DNA of 64,000 nt. Source: Planctomycetota bacterium (GTDB lineage: Bacteria; Planctomycetota; Planctomycetia; Pirellulales; Lacipirellulaceae). The DNA lies in the NCBI GenBank assembly GCA_013152205.1, contig JAADGV010000054.1:62001-126000 (forward strand). The letters run 5' to 3'. Within the stretch, counting starts at the first letter, position 1. Every line of letters starts with the position of its first letter. The translations under genes and the position numbers were made by a program. Positions 17,954 through 28,365 of the stretch are shown here, one piece after another. The notes beneath the pieces were generated by a model. It was given only the letters and a program-made list of their open reading frames with translations, had not been told where the DNA came from and searched no databases.

Positions 17954-19159
17954 TTACTTACCTCCAATAAACCACCTCATCGCCTGCCAACCTGCTTCGA
18001 AGGCTAGCTTCGACTGGGCTGCGTTGGTATCGCTATACGACGTGAATTCGTCAGCCTCGATCCCGGTGCCAGCGATGGCGACCGGCACATTGCCATGTGA
18101 GTGCGTCTTGGTGCTTAGGAATGTGGGATGATCTGGCGAAATCATCATGCGCCAGTTGCCCGTTTGCTGAAGCGAACTCGCCAGGGGCGCTACGACGTGA
18201 CGGTCGATCTCTTCGATCGCTTTCACCTTTGCAGCACAATCGCCCTCGTGCGAGGCTTCGTCGGGAGCCTCGACATGAACACAGATCAAATCGACCTCGT
18301 TGAGAGCCTTGATGGCGTAACGGCCTTTGGCGGCGTAGTCGGTGTCGGTATAGCCCGTCGCGCCGGGAACTTCGATCCGTTTCCAACCGACCAGCGAGGC
18401 GAGGCCACGAAGCAAGTCGACAGCTGTGATCATGGCACCTTGCGGGCCATAGGCTTCGGCAAACGGCTGCAACTTGGGTGCTCGACCGATGCCCCAGAGC
18501 CAAACGCTCGTGGCAGGAAGTTTGCCCTCCGCAATACGTTTTTTGTTGACGGCGTGATCTTTGAAAATTTCCGCCGTGGCTGCCATGAGTTCGTTCAGAA
18601 CATCGCTCCCAGGCCCACGCGGAAAGTCGTCGAGAATCGATTGATCGGTGAGATCGTGTGGCGGAGTCGCACGCAGGTCCATGCTAAAAGGGGCCGGGCG
18701 CTGGGCACCTCGCCAGAGCAGCAGGTTGCGATAGCTGACCCCCGGCACAAACTCCAATCCCTCGCCGCCCAACTCCTCTTGGGCTGCGGCAAGCAGTTCG
18801 GTCGCTTCTTCGGTCGAAATGTGGTCGGCGGTGAAATCACGCATCGTTTGGTCTTCGACCGTGACCAAATTACAGCGGATGGCCCAATCTTCAGCGGCAA
18901 GCTCAATCCCCTGGGCAGCCGCTTCGATGGGAGCCCGTCCGGTGAAGTTCACGATCGGGTCGTAACCCAACAGGCTCATATTGCCGACTTCTGACCCGGC
19001 TGGCAGCGACGCGGGGGTGTGGCAGGCGCGGGCTACTACGCCCTCAGATGCTAAAGCATCCATCGCCGGGGTTTGTGCGGCTTCGAGCGGCGTTCGACCA
19101 CCAAGCTCGTCCTGCGGCTCATCCGCAGCACCATCAGGAATAACAATCGCATATTTCAT
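17954..19159 (-). CDS. iPGM-like protein, proposed homoserine kinase
   Basis: The 401-residue protein belongs to the archaeal-type cofactor-independent phosphoglycerate mutase (ApgM) branch of the alkaline phosphatase superfamily. It has metal ligand D9 in IPDGAAD, a likely phospho-acceptor S56 in PAGSEVGNMSLLGYDP, and C-terminal metal motifs HVEAPDEASHEGD and SPDHPTFLSTKTHSHGNVPV. A subgroup of this family (TIGR02535) is annotated as a proposed homoserine kinase in species without ThrB. Here it lies 55 bases downstream of hom in the same direction, and lysC follows further on, which favours homoserine phosphorylation over glycolysis; that is inference. The start MKYAIVIPDG is at 19157-19159; the open frame extends 34 residues further upstream without family similarity. 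Confidence 0.85.
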   Translation of the reverse strand: MKYAIVIPDGAADEPQDELGGRTPLEAAQTPAMDALASEGVVARACHTPASLPAGSEVGNMSLLGYDPIVNFTGRAPIEAAAQGIELAAEDWAIRCNLVTVEDQTMRDFTADHISTEEATELLAAAQEELGGEGLEFVPGVSYRNLLLWRGAQRPAPFSMDLRATPPHDLTDQSILDDFPRGPGSDVLNELMAATAEIFKDHAVNKKRIAEGKLPATSVWLWGIGRAPKLQPFAEAYGPQGAMITAVDLLRGLASLVGWKRIEVPGATGYTDTDYAAKGRYAIKALNEVDLICVHVEAPDEASHEGDCAAKVKAIEEIDRHVVAPLASSLQQTGNWRMMISPDHPTFLSTKTHSHGNVPVAIAGTGIEADEFTSYSDTNAAQSKLAFEAGWQAMRWFIGGK

Positions 19160-19214
19160 AAAAAGTTCCACAGCCGCAGTGCCACGCACTGCACGGCCCT
19201 CCAGCGTCAGTAAG

Positions 19215-20510
19215 TCAGTCTCGCACCCACATACGAACAGGATCCGCCTTAACACAATCAAGCTGGCTCATCGTATCGCAAGCTTTGCCCGCCGCACCGG
19301 CTGTGGTCTCATGGGTCATAATCACAAGCGGTACGGGCTGGCCATTCCCAGCCGGCTCGTGCTGCAATACCGATGCGATCGAGATGTCCTGGTCGCCAAG
19401 TGCCTGCGTAATCAGCGCAAGCACACCAGGGCTATCGTCGACCGTTACTCGCAAGTAAAACCGGCCACAGGCATGGGCATAGTCGGCGGGGGCAACCCGT
19501 GCTTGCCGATTCGACCATAGTTCGAGCGTGCTAAAAGTAATACCGGTGCGACCAACGGCTGTGTCTATCATGTCGGCAACCACAGCCGAAGCGGTTGGCA
19601 TCTGCCCCGCTCCTGGGCCATAGAACAGCAACTCGCCCACCGCGTCGGCATCAACACGAATCGCATTGAAAGGCCCGCCCACTTCGGCCAAAGGTTGGCC
19701 CGCCTTGACGAGGGTAGGCGAAACGTGCAGTTCCAGCCCCTCGTCAACCAACTGGGCAACGGCCAGCAACTTGATTTTGTAGCCCATCTCCTCCGCATAG
19801 CGAATGTCGGCTGTCTCCAGCGTGTCGATACCCGAACGTGGTATGTCATCCCAATCAACGCGAGCACCAAACCCTAGATGGGCAAGGATTGCCAGTTTTT
19901 GTGCCGCGTCGGTGCCATCGACGTCCATCGCCGGGTCGGCCTCGGCGTAGCCCAGCCGTTGGGCTTCGGCGACCACTTCGTCGTAGGCCGAGCCGTCCTC
20001 GTGCATTTTGCTGAGGATAAAGTTGCTCGTCCCATTCAAAATGCCATGCAACGACTGAATCTGATTGGCTGACAAGCATTGGCCAATGTTCGCGATAATC
20101 GGAATGCCACCCGCGACCGAGGCTTCGAAAGCCACACTACGACCAAGTTCGCGAGCACGGTCGAAAATTTCGGGGCCATGCTCAGCTAGCAAGGCCTTGT
20201 TCGCCGTCACCACATCTTTGCCGCTCTCCAGCAACTGCAACATGATCGTGCGAGCCGGTTCAAGGCCACCAATAAGTTGGGCAACTACCTTAATCTCGGG
20301 ATTATCGACCACCTCGGAGAGCTGATCGGTGAGTATGCCCTCAGGCAGATCGCAGTCGCGAGCTTTCTCAAGATCGCGAACAACCGCCTTCTCTAGCCAG
20401 AGCGTACGCCCTGCGTGCCGGGCAGTGCGATCGCCAAAATCGAGCAACAGGCGAGCAACGCCAGAACCGACGGTACCCAGTCCAATGATGGCAACTTTGG
20501 TTTTTTCCAT
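19215..20510 (-). CDS. hom: Homoserine dehydrogenase
   Basis: This enzyme reduces aspartate semialdehyde to homoserine with NAD(P)H. The N-terminal Rossmann motif is VAIIGLGTVGSGVARLL (about residues 6-22). The family signature appears around VVTANKALLAEHG (about 100-112) and GILNGTSNFILSKM (about 155-168), followed by EAQRLGYAEADPAMDVDGTDAAQKL. A C-terminal ACT domain (about 350-425) allows feedback control, usually by threonine. The 431-residue length is standard. It diverges from leuS across about 240 bases and heads a probable operon with the iPGM-like gene 55 bases downstream. Confidence 0.95.
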   Translation of the reverse strand: MEKTKVAIIGLGTVGSGVARLLLDFGDRTARHAGRTLWLEKAVVRDLEKARDCDLPEGILTDQLSEVVDNPEIKVVAQLIGGLEPARTIMLQLLESGKDVVTANKALLAEHGPEIFDRARELGRSVAFEASVAGGIPIIANIGQCLSANQIQSLHGILNGTSNFILSKMHEDGSAYDEVVAEAQRLGYAEADPAMDVDGTDAAQKLAILAHLGFGARVDWDDIPRSGIDTLETADIRYAEEMGYKIKLLAVAQLVDEGLELHVSPTLVKAGQPLAEVGGPFNAIRVDADAVGELLFYGPGAGQMPTASAVVADMIDTAVGRTGITFSTLELWSNRQARVAPADYAHACGRFYLRVTVDDSPGVLALITQALGDQDISIASVLQHEPAGNGQPVPLVIMTHETTAGAAGKACDTMSQLDCVKADPVRMWVRD

Positions 20511-20749
20511 GAATTTTGATTTGAGGGCGGGTTTGGCCTTACCATTCCGCCCTTCCCCTTATGCCGCAGATCGTTGGTTTGCGAACTTGTCACTTTACTT
20601 GGCCAGAGGCTACAAAGTCAACTGGTAGAGCGGTTTGCGCCGCGGCCCTGGGGCATTAGAATCGGTCGTTTGGCTCTGGGCCATGCGTTGCGTTGCAACG
20701 CGGCTGGCTTGAATTCCGCTTTCCGCAATCCGAATTCCGAAATCTCCTT

Positions 20750-23398
20750 ATGCCTCGCTATAATCCCGCCACCATCGAACCCAAGTGGCAAGCCTACTGG
20801 GACGAGCACCGTACCTTCGAGTCCCCCCGTTTGCCGAGTGGCGAGAAGATTTATGTTCTCGATATGTTCCCCTACCCCAGCGGCAACGGCTTACACGTTG
20901 GGCACCCTGAGGGCTACACCGCCACCGATATCGTTTGCCGAGCCGCTCGCATGCAAGGCAAATCGGTCGTCCACCCAATGGGCTTCGATTCGTTTGGGCT
21001 GCCAGCCGAGGAGCACGCGATCAAGACGGGCGAGCATCCTCGTATCCAAACCGAACAGAACATCGACACATTCCGTCGCCAGTTGAAGATGCTGGGCTTC
21101 AGCTACGATTGGTCGCGAGAATTGGCCACTACCGACGTGGCCTACTTCCGCTGGACCCAGTGGATTTTCTTGCAACTGTTCGACACATGGTTCGACGACC
21201 AGCAGCAAAAGGGCCGCCCAATTAGCGAGTTGCCGATCCCAGACGACGTCGCCGCTGCTGGCGACGACGCCGTACAAGAATTCCGAGACGAGCATCGCTT
21301 GGCCTATCAAAGCGATGCACCCGTGAACTGGTGCCCTGCCCTCGGCACCGTCTTGGCTAACGAAGAGGTAATCAACGGCAAAAGCGAACGAGGCGACCAT
21401 CCGGTCGAACGCCGCGCCTTGCGCCAGTGGATGCTGCGAATCACGGCCTACGCCAGCCGGCTGGAAGACGACCTAGAACCGCTTGATTGGTCGGAAAGCA
21501 TCAAAGCACTGCAACGCAATTGGATCGGGCGCAGTACCGGTGCCGAAGTCGATTTCTATTTGGCTTCCGAAGAATCGTCCGCACAAGATTGGCAATCCGC
21601 ACGCACAAAAAGTGGTTTCCCTCGCAAGCCGGGCGACAATGTTCTTCGCGTTTACACCACGCGCCCCGACACATTGTTTGGCGCGACTTACATGGTGATC
21701 GCTCCCGAGCATCCGTTTGTCGAACGACTTACGACCCCCGACAACACGGCTGCCGTAACCACCTATTGCGATCAGGCCGCCGCAAAAAGCGATTTAGATC
21801 GCACCGAGTTGGCCAAAGAAAAAACCGGCGTCTTCACCGGCTCCTACGCCACCAACCCCGTCAGCGGCGAGCCCATACCAATTTGGGTAGCCGACTACGT
21901 GCTAATCAGCTACGGCACCGGCGCCATCATGGCCGTCCCAGCACACGACGAGCGCGACTTCGAATTCGCCAAACAGTTCAACATCCCCATCAAATGCGTC
22001 ATCCAGCCGGGTCGCCACGCGACCCAAGGCGAAGCAGAGAAAATCCTAGCCGGCAATCAGGTCTACACCGAGCCAGGCACTGCCATCAACTCCGGCAAAT
22101 ACAACGGCCTAAGCACCAACGATTTCAAAGAAAAAATCACCGAGTCATTGGCCGCTAGTGGCTTAGCCAAAAAAGCCACCAACTACAAACTCCGCGACTG
22201 GCTATTTTCTCGCCAACGCTTCTGGGGCGAACCGTTCCCAATCCTGCACGAACTCGACGACGCCGGCGAAAAGACGGGCCGAGTTCAAGCAGTCGACGCA
22301 GCCGATTTACCCGTCGATTTGCCACACCTCGAAGACTTCAAACCGCACGGCCGCCCCGAGCCGCCGCTCGACAAAGCCCCCGACGAGTGGCTCTACCCGG
22401 TGATCGACGGTGTACGCTACAAACGCGAGACCAACACGATGCCGCAATGGGCAGGCTCGTGTTGGTACTACCTGCGATTTCTTGACCCAAAAAACAGCGA
22501 GGCGCTGGTCGACCCCGAAGTCGAAAAAGCCTGGATGCCGATCGACCTGTACGTAGGCGGCGCGGAACACGCCGTGCTGCATCTGCTCTACGCCCGGTTC
22601 TGGCACAAGGTGTTGTTCGATCGCGGCGTGGTCAGCACGCCCGAGCCTTTTCAGAAGCTGGTAAACCAAGGCATGATTCTCGGCGAAAACAACGAGAAAA
22701 TGTCGAAAAGCCGTGGCAATGTGATCAACCCCGACGATGTTGTCAACGAGTACGGCGCCGATTCGCTTCGGCTGTACGAGATGTTCATGGGCCCGTTGGA
22801 ACAAACCAAACCGTGGAACACCGAAGGCGTGAATGGCGTCTATGGCTTCTTGAATCGCGTTTGGCGAATGATTCTTGATGAAAACGCCGAGCAGATTTCT
22901 ATAAACCCGGCACTGTGCGACGAGGCTCCCACCGACGAGCAAAACCGCATCTTGCACAAAACCATCAAAGCGGTAACCGACGATATTGCCAAGATGTCGT
23001 TTAACACGGCGATTGCTCGCATGATGGAGTTCACCAACTTCTTCACCAAGCAAGATCGTCGTCCCCGATCAGCGATGGAGCAAATCCTATTGCTCGTAGC
23101 CCCATTCGCTCCGCATTTTGCCGAAGAACTCTGGCAAGCCTTGGGCCACAACGAATCTCTGGCCTACGAAGCATGGCCCACCTATGATGAATCGTTGCTC
23201 GTCGAAGATGAAATTGAAATCCCGGTACAGATCAAAGGCAAAGTGCGGGCAAAGATCACGGTGCCCGCCGATGCCGACCAGGCAAAGATGGAAGAACTTG
23301 CCCGTGCCGATTCGCGTATTGCGGAGTTGATTAAAGATAAGGAGATTATCAAGACCATCGTAGTCCCCGGAAAAATGGTTAGTTTTGTCGTGAAATAG
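20750..23398 (+). CDS. leuS: Leucyl-tRNA synthetase
   Basis: LeuS charges tRNA-Leu. The start at 20750 gives [20 protein letters not shown]; an in-frame ATG at 20693 would add 19 residues with no family similarity. The class I HIGH motif is HVGH near residue 49 in [21 protein letters not shown]-like context, and KMSKS is at about 650 ([18 protein letters not shown]). The CP1 editing domain lies at about 240-450, with [20 protein letters not shown] typical of bacterial LeuS. The C-terminal part ends with the [16 protein letters not shown]-type domain found across bacterial LeuS. It has 882 residues. The upstream 50 bases contain the short repeat words gaattccg and ccgaaat seen elsewhere between genes. 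A stem-loop lies 25 bases after the stop. Confidence 0.96.
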   Translation: MPRYNPATIEPKWQAYWDEHRTFESPRLPSGEKIYVLDMFPYPSGNGLHVGHPEGYTATDIVCRAARMQGKSVVHPMGFDSFGLPAEEHAIKTGEHPRIQTEQNIDTFRRQLKMLGFSYDWSRELATTDVAYFRWTQWIFLQLFDTWFDDQQQKGRPISELPIPDDVAAAGDDAVQEFRDEHRLAYQSDAPVNWCPALGTVLANEEVINGKSERGDHPVERRALRQWMLRITAYASRLEDDLEPLDWSESIKALQRNWIGRSTGAEVDFYLASEESSAQDWQSARTKSGFPRKPGDNVLRVYTTRPDTLFGATYMVIAPEHPFVERLTTPDNTAAVTTYCDQAAAKSDLDRTELAKEKTGVFTGSYATNPVSGEPIPIWVADYVLISYGTGAIMAVPAHDERDFEFAKQFNIPIKCVIQPGRHATQGEAEKILAGNQVYTEPGTAINSGKYNGLSTNDFKEKITESLAASGLAKKATNYKLRDWLFSRQRFWGEPFPILHELDDAGEKTGRVQAVDAADLPVDLPHLEDFKPHGRPEPPLDKAPDEWLYPVIDGVRYKRETNTMPQWAGSCWYYLRFLDPKNSEALVDPEVEKAWMPIDLYVGGAEHAVLHLLYARFWHKVLFDRGVVSTPEPFQKLVNQGMILGENNEKMSKSRGNVINPDDVVNEYGADSLRLYEMFMGPLEQTKPWNTEGVNGVYGFLNRVWRMILDENAEQISINPALCDEAPTDEQNRILHKTIKAVTDDIAKMSFNTAIARMMEFTNFFTKQDRRPRSAMEQILLLVAPFAPHFAEELWQALGHNESLAYEAWPTYDESLLVEDEIEIPVQIKGKVRAKITVPADADQAKMEELARADSRIAELIKDKEIIKTIVVPGKMVSFVVK

Positions 23399-23423
23399 AA
23401 ATCCCCAATTAGCAGTCGTTAGC

Positions 23424-23441
23424 GGTGGCGGCCACGCCACC
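23424..23441 (+). repeat. Post-stop hairpin, conserved CGGCCAC loop
   Basis: Stem GGTGG/CCACC encloses the loop CGGCCACG and follows gttagc, as after ftsK. Two stem pairs differ from the ftsK copy on both sides so that pairing is kept. A degenerate copy of the loop (cggccaca, 24820-24827) follows glgC. Confidence 0.6.
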
Positions 23442-23506
23442 ACCAACAGTGAAGACAATCCATCGCGGAAAAAGTACAAAACTCTAGACAATAAAAAGGT
23501 ATCCCT

Positions 23507-24793
23507 ATGCACAATGTCGTTGCTGTAGTACTTGGTGGCGGGCAAGGCTCGCGATTGATGCCACTCACAAAATACCGCTCGAAACCTGCGGTTCCGCTGG
23601 CAGGCAAATATCGACTGATCGATATCCCGCTGTCCAATTGCATTAACAGCGGATTGAAACGCATCTATGTGCTGACACAGTTTTTGTCGGTGAGCTTGCA
23701 TCGGCATATCCGGCGCACCTATCGGTTTGATAACTTCAGCGGCGGGTTCGTCGAAATTTTGGCCGCTCAGCAAACCATCGCAGAAGGTACCGATTGGTAT
23801 CAGGGTACTGCGGATGCAGTACGAAAAAATCTGCGATATTTAACTCAAACAGACATCGAACAAATTGTGATCTTGTCTGGCGATCAACTGTATCGCATGG
23901 ATTTTTCTCAGATGCTCGATACACATCGCAAGTCGGGCGCCGATATCACCATCGCGGCCAAACCTGTGCATGGGCACGAGGCCGAAGGTTTGGGAGTCAT
24001 GCGAGTCGACGACACCGGGCGAGTCATCAACTTTGTTGAAAAGCCAAAGACCGAAGAACAATTGAGTTCGGTAAAAATGGATCCTGCTTGGATCGACAGC
24101 TGTGGAGTTGAAAGCAATGGCCGCGATTGTCTCGCGAGCATGGGCATCTATATCTTCAACCGCCAAGTGCTCGCCCAAGCACTCGAAGACACCGGCCATC
24201 AAGACTTTGGCAAAGAAGTGTTTCCCCAGGCCATCGACCAGCGCAAGGTCCAGGTGCATCTTTTCGATGGCTATTGGGAAGACATCGGCACCATCCGTTC
24301 GTTTTACGATGCCAATCTGCAACTGGCCAGACCAGACGCACCCTTTCAGATGGCAACGTCGTTGTCGCCGATTTATTCGCGGCCCCGTTTTTTGCCGCCT
24401 ACGCGTATTGACGGAGCTACGGTAAAAGGCAGCTTAGTAGCAGATGGTTGCATCATCGAACCTGGTGTGAAAATCGAAAACAGCGTGATCGGGCTACGCT
24501 GCCGCATCGGCCGAGACGTGACCATTCGCAACTCGATTATCATGGGTGCCGATTACTACGATTCGCCTAACGGCAGAAGCGGCAATGCCGAAAATAGGAT
24601 TCCCCTGGGAATTGGCGATGGCTCCGTGGTCGAGGGAGCGATTGTCGACAAAAACTGCCGAATTGGCGCAGGCTCCCAGATTATCAATTCCCAGAATATC
24701 GTTGACGGGGCAATCAACGATTATTGTTCGATCCAAGACAAGATTCTCGTCGTAGAAAAAGACGCCCAGCTTTCGCCCGGTTGGCACGCCTAG
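23507..24793 (+). CDS. glgC: Glucose-1-phosphate adenylyltransferase
   Basis: GlgC makes ADP-glucose from glucose-1-phosphate and ATP, the committed step of bacterial glycogen synthesis. The N-terminal pyrophosphorylase motif is VLGGGQGSRLMPLTKYRSKP (about residues 8-27), followed by GKYRLIDIPLSNCINSG and GTADAVRKN. The C-terminal left-handed beta-helix (about 300-428) carries hexapeptide repeats such as CIIEPGVKIENSVIGLRCRIG. The 428 residues and the sequence around YRLIDIPLSNC resemble cyanobacterial and plant GlgC more than the enterobacterial type. AAAAGG lies about nine bases before the ATG. No other glycogen gene is adjacent. Confidence 0.94.
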   Translation: MHNVVAVVLGGGQGSRLMPLTKYRSKPAVPLAGKYRLIDIPLSNCINSGLKRIYVLTQFLSVSLHRHIRRTYRFDNFSGGFVEILAAQQTIAEGTDWYQGTADAVRKNLRYLTQTDIEQIVILSGDQLYRMDFSQMLDTHRKSGADITIAAKPVHGHEAEGLGVMRVDDTGRVINFVEKPKTEEQLSSVKMDPAWIDSCGVESNGRDCLASMGIYIFNRQVLAQALEDTGHQDFGKEVFPQAIDQRKVQVHLFDGYWEDIGTIRSFYDANLQLARPDAPFQMATSLSPIYSRPRFLPPTRIDGATVKGSLVADGCIIEPGVKIENSVIGLRCRIGRDVTIRNSIIMGADYYDSPNGRSGNAENRIPLGIGDGSVVEGAIVDKNCRIGAGSQIINSQNIVDGAINDYCSIQDKILVVEKDAQLSPGWHA

Positions 24794-24987
24794 CCCGAAT
24801 AACCCACAGTTTCCGCCTGCGGCCACAACGGAGCGTGCAACTTTGCAATTCTCCTGCCACTACCGCTTGGTTGGTTGGCTTCGCTGTGGCATACTGGACG
24901 GTTCCCAATAATACTCCTCCAGCCGGTTTCAAGGCATTCCCAGAGCAACGTCCCGCCACCCGCTACAAGCTAGAGAGATTGAGACTC

Positions 24988-25695
24988 ATGCGACTTCCCG
25001 ACCTAATCGTCACTTGCCTCGCTCTAATGTTTATGGTCCCTGCGTTTAGCACATGCACATTAGCAGCCGAGGGCGAACAAATACTCCTCGACGAACCGAT
25101 CGAAGAGCCTCCCGCACGCATTATTAAAGAGGAAACCGTAAAGAGCCAATACGAAGATGGCAAACTTCAAATAGAACGCGGTGTTGCCCTTCTATCCAAC
25201 GAGTTGGTCTTAAATCATGGGAAATATACCGAGTATTACCACGATGGCAAAAAGTTTGTTGAAGGTAACTTTCAGCGCGGCATCCATTCTGGCGAGTGGC
25301 AGTATTGGCACCCCAATGAACAGCTTTGCAAAAAAATTGTTTTCAAAGACGGACGCCCGAACGGTCAATGGGAAACCTTTCGCGAGGATGGCACTCGAGA
25401 AGCCAAAAAACAATACCTCAACGGACTACGGCATGGCGAGTGGATTCGTTACTTTGCCGACGGCGAACAACCCAAGGTGAAAATGACTTACAATCATGGT
25501 AAAATCGAAGGTGACCGCCTTACCTATTTCGAAAATGGTCAGAAACATCAGCACATTATTTTTAAGAACGGACTGATGGATGGTACCTTGACCAATTGGA
25601 ACGAAGCGGGCGAAAAAACATCCGAGTTAACCTTCAAGGAGGGGAAAGCGGTGGGCAAGGTTGTTCGATTTAAGCCCACCAAAGGCGACAACTAA
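24988..25695 (+). CDS. Secreted MORN-repeat (MORN_2) protein
   Basis: The 235-residue protein begins with a signal peptide (MRLPDLIVTCLALMFMVPAF, cleavage near LAA-EG, residue about 28). From about residue 75 on it has five to six MORN_2-type repeats with the pattern YxDGKKxxEGxFxxGxxxGxWxxW, for example EYYHDGKKFVEGNFQRGI and TYFENGQKHQHIIFKNGL. Such proteins are often labelled YwqK-family antitoxins, but there is no toxin partner here and the signal peptide argues against that role. Extracytoplasmic MORN proteins are common in planctomycetes and have unknown function. The ATG at 24988 is chosen because the upstream in-frame extension (to 24724) overlaps glgC and lacks repeat or signal character. 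Confidence 0.8.
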   Translation: MRLPDLIVTCLALMFMVPAFSTCTLAAEGEQILLDEPIEEPPARIIKEETVKSQYEDGKLQIERGVALLSNELVLNHGKYTEYYHDGKKFVEGNFQRGIHSGEWQYWHPNEQLCKKIVFKDGRPNGQWETFREDGTREAKKQYLNGLRHGEWIRYFADGEQPKVKMTYNHGKIEGDRLTYFENGQKHQHIIFKNGLMDGTLTNWNEAGEKTSELTFKEGKAVGKVVRFKPTKGDN

Positions 25696-25795
25696 CCGCA
25701 GTTGATTCCAAGTGCCCCCTCACTTATTCGCTATTACCGAAACTTCTAATGCTAGCTCGCAGACCGCGTAGCTTGCATTGGTGTGGCGCTCTTTA

Positions 25796-27778
25796 ATGAC
25801 TAACGAAAAAAAACCAGCTGATCCCCCTCCAAAGCAACGACCGCCTGAACGCAGCCCCATGAGCTGGTTCATCGTGGTGTTGCTCGGATTCGTAACCGTA
25901 CTTTTCGTTACGAATATGTTCGACACTCAACCACAGGTTTCTTATACCCAGTTGTTGAAAGAAGTCGAAGCAAACAATGTCGCTTGGGTTACCATTCTCG
26001 GCCTGCAAGTCACAGGCGAGTTCAAAAACGAAATTACCCTGAAAACGGATACGACCGAAGAAACTTCCAAAAAAGAAGATCAAAAGCCCATCAAACGCTT
26101 TGAATGCACGATTCCACCACAAGCGGGAGAAGCGTGGCTGGCAAAGCTTGAGGCCCAAGAGGTTGAAATCAAAGCCGAAATCCCCTCGGGCCCCGAAGAT
26201 CTCTTCATTTTCATCTCACTGGCCGGCTTGGTGTTGCTCGTCTTTTTCGGATGGAGCATGTTCCGCCGATCACGCGATCAGATGATGGGCGGGGGCATGC
26301 TCGGGGGAGTCACCAAAAGCCCTGCTCGACGTTACGACGCCGACGAAAATCGAGTAGTGTTTGACGATGTTGCCGGACTCGAAGGGGTGAAGAAAGACCT
26401 GCAAGAGATAGTTCATTTTCTCAAAGACTCAGAAAAGTTTCAAAAACTCGGCGCCCGAGTACCCAAGGGGGTTCTGCTGATGGGCCCACCGGGCACGGGC
26501 AAGACGTTGCTCGCCAGGGCGATCGCGGGCGAGGCCAGTGTGCCTTTCTTTTCAATTAACGGTTCGGAATTCATCCAGCTTTTTGTCGGTGTTGGAGCGG
26601 GCCGTGTTCGCGATATGTTCAAAACCGCTCAAGATAATGCCCCCTCGATCTTGTTCATCGACGAAATCGACGCCGTCGGTCGACAACGCGGAGCGGGCCT
26701 GGGGGGTGGGCATGACGAACGCGAACAAACACTCAACCAAATCCTCAGCGAGATGGATGGGTTTAGCCCCGGGTCGACGGTGATTGTTCTAGCCGCAACC
26801 AATCGCCCCGATGTCCTCGACCCGGCACTGCTCCGACCTGGACGTTTTGATCGACATATCACCGTCGACAGGCCCTCGATTAAAGGACGCCGCGAACTTT
26901 TCGAGCTACATAGCCGCGATGTCCCCATCACCGAGAACGTCGATTTTGAAAAATTAGCCCGCGCCACGGTTGGCCTCACTGGCGCTGATATCCGCAATTT
27001 GGTGAATGAGGCCGCCCTCTGGGCTACTCGGCAGGAACACGACAAAGTCGACATGGACGACTTCGAACATGCTCGCGATCGGGTGCTGATGGGCGCCAAA
27101 CGCGAGGAAGTCGTCACCGAAGAAGAAAAAGAAATCACCGCCTACCACGAAGCAGGGCACACCATCCTTGCTTGGCTGCTCCCCAATAGCGATCGAGTTC
27201 ATAAGGTCACCATTATCCCGCGTGGACGAGCGCTGGGCGTTACGCAGTTGGTGCCTGAGGAAGATCGCCACAATATGCGGGAAAGCGAAATGCTTGCCCG
27301 ATTGGCAATGATGCTGGGTGGGCGAACCGCCGAGAAAATACAGTTTGACGAATACAGCGCTGGTGCCGAAAACGATCTCCAACAAGCTACCGCACTGGTT
27401 CGACGTATGGTCACCCGCTGGGGAATGAGCGAACGGCTTGGCCCGGTGGCATACAGCCATAGCGAAGAGCAGCCGTTTCTTGGACGCGAGATGGCCCACG
27501 AACATCGCACCTTTAGCGAGCATACGGCGCAGATAATCGACGAGGAAATCACTCGAATACTCCACACTGCTTCTGAGCAAGCCGAGCAGCTTCTCGCCAA
27601 GCATCGCGATAAACTTGAGACCCTTTCGAAAGCCCTGCTCGAACGCGAAATACTCGACTACGACGAGATCGAAGAACTGATCGGTCCTTCGATTCACCAA
27701 TCAAAAAAGTCTGGGAGCGGCGCTGTCGACGCCGCTACGATTCGCACAAACCGAGATCAACCATCGAATCAAAACTAA
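25796..27778 (+). CDS. ftsH: ATP-dependent zinc metalloprotease FtsH
   Basis: This membrane AAA+ protease degrades misfolded and regulatory membrane proteins. Domains in order: membrane segment 1 (about 22-42), a periplasmic FtsH_ext domain (about 43-135), membrane segment 2 (about 138-158), an AAA ATPase with Walker A GPPGTGKT at 230-237 and Walker [12 protein letters not shown], the SRH arginines in [17 protein letters not shown], and the M41 protease with the zinc site H451-E-A-G-H455. The ATG at 25796 is preferred to the in-frame ATG at 25778; both have weak ribosome sites. At 660 residues it is normal length. The SPFH protein at 7572 is of a type that often partners FtsH, but it is not adjacent. 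Confidence 0.96.
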   Translation: MTNEKKPADPPPKQRPPERSPMSWFIVVLLGFVTVLFVTNMFDTQPQVSYTQLLKEVEANNVAWVTILGLQVTGEFKNEITLKTDTTEETSKKEDQKPIKRFECTIPPQAGEAWLAKLEAQEVEIKAEIPSGPEDLFIFISLAGLVLLVFFGWSMFRRSRDQMMGGGMLGGVTKSPARRYDADENRVVFDDVAGLEGVKKDLQEIVHFLKDSEKFQKLGARVPKGVLLMGPPGTGKTLLARAIAGEASVPFFSINGSEFIQLFVGVGAGRVRDMFKTAQDNAPSILFIDEIDAVGRQRGAGLGGGHDEREQTLNQILSEMDGFSPGSTVIVLAATNRPDVLDPALLRPGRFDRHITVDRPSIKGRRELFELHSRDVPITENVDFEKLARATVGLTGADIRNLVNEAALWATRQEHDKVDMDDFEHARDRVLMGAKREEVVTEEEKEITAYHEAGHTILAWLLPNSDRVHKVTIIPRGRALGVTQLVPEEDRHNMRESEMLARLAMMLGGRTAEKIQFDEYSAGAENDLQQATALVRRMVTRWGMSERLGPVAYSHSEEQPFLGREMAHEHRTFSEHTAQIIDEEITRILHTASEQAEQLLAKHRDKLETLSKALLEREILDYDEIEELIGPSIHQSKKSGSGAVDAATIRTNRDQPSNQN

Positions 27779-27893
27779 CCTTTGTTTTGGTCATTTGATC
27801 TTCTGGTTTTGTATTTATTTCGGATTTCGACATTCGGATTTCGTATTTTTGAAGCAATAAACTTGAACCAGCTTAGTGCATAGGACTTCAATC

Positions 27894-28217
27894 GTGACCT
27901 CTACCGATTCCAACTCCCTGGCCCACGTAGTCTACTTCACTCTCAAAGATGGTTCCGACGAGGCCCAGGACTCCCTGGTTGCCGCATGTCGCGAATATTT
28001 GAACGACCATCCGGGCTTGGTCCATTTTAGCGTTGGCCGCCGTGCAAAAGCCTACCAGCGGGACGTCAACGATACTCGACACGAGGTAGGCATCGTATTG
28101 GTCTTTGCCACCGAAGCAGATCACGAACGCTATCAAACTTCGGACCGTCACGAAAAATTCATCAGCGAACAAAGCAGCAATTGGGCCGAAGTGCGAGTCT
28201 TCGACACCCTAGTTTAG
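27894..28217 (+). CDS. Dabb (stress-responsive alpha/beta barrel) protein
   Basis: The 107-residue protein matches the Dabb fold, a dimeric ferredoxin-like barrel: LAHVVYFTLKDGSDEAQDSL at the start, then HFSVGRRAKAYQRDVNDTRHEVGIVLVFATEADHERYQTSDRH. Members include plant stress proteins and some cyclases, but most bacterial ones have no known reaction. GTG at 27894 is chosen because AGGA lies eight bases upstream; an in-frame GTG at 27876 would add six residues. It is cytoplasmic. It follows ftsH by 115 bases that contain short tandem words (atttcggatttcg), and a hairpin repeat follows its stop by 17 bases. Confidence 0.85.
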   Translation: MTSTDSNSLAHVVYFTLKDGSDEAQDSLVAACREYLNDHPGLVHFSVGRRAKAYQRDVNDTRHEVGIVLVFATEADHERYQTSDRHEKFISEQSSNWAEVRVFDTLV

Positions 28218-28234
28218 AGCGACTCAACTCCATC

Positions 28235-28255
28235 GCCCGGCCATCCTGGCCGGAA
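28235..28255. repeat. Hairpin repeat, 'agcccggccatcctggccgg' family
   Basis: Stem ccggcca/tggccgg with loop tcc, 17 bases after the Dabb stop. Other copies: 32314-32334, 44911-44931, 45361-45381, 57551-57570 and 47236-47254 (divergent). Confidence 0.8.
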
Positions 28256-28311
28256 TACCAAACACAAACAGAATACGCCCTCCGCTTGATTTCAGATCGC
28301 AGCCCCTCATT

Positions 28312-28340
28312 TATCCCTAACGTCGCGGTTAGGTTATAAT
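28312..28340 (+). promoter_or_regulatory. Putative ppk promoter
   Basis: A perfect TATAAT lies at 28335-28340, about 97 bases before the ppk start. The best -35 candidate 17 bases upstream (tatccc) is poor. The palindrome ctaac-gtcgcg-gttag (28317-28332) overlaps the spacer and could be a protein-binding site. This is a weak call from sequence alone. Confidence 0.3.
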
Positions 28341-28365
28341 CGAAGGTAACGGCCTCTAAGACCGT

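Noticed and set aside
24724-24987. N-terminal extension of the MORN protein
   Set aside because: It overlaps the end of glgC, and the true signal peptide begins at 24988.
24988-25695. YwqK-type antitoxin
   Set aside because: The MORN_2 repeats fit that label, but the protein is exported and has no toxin neighbour.
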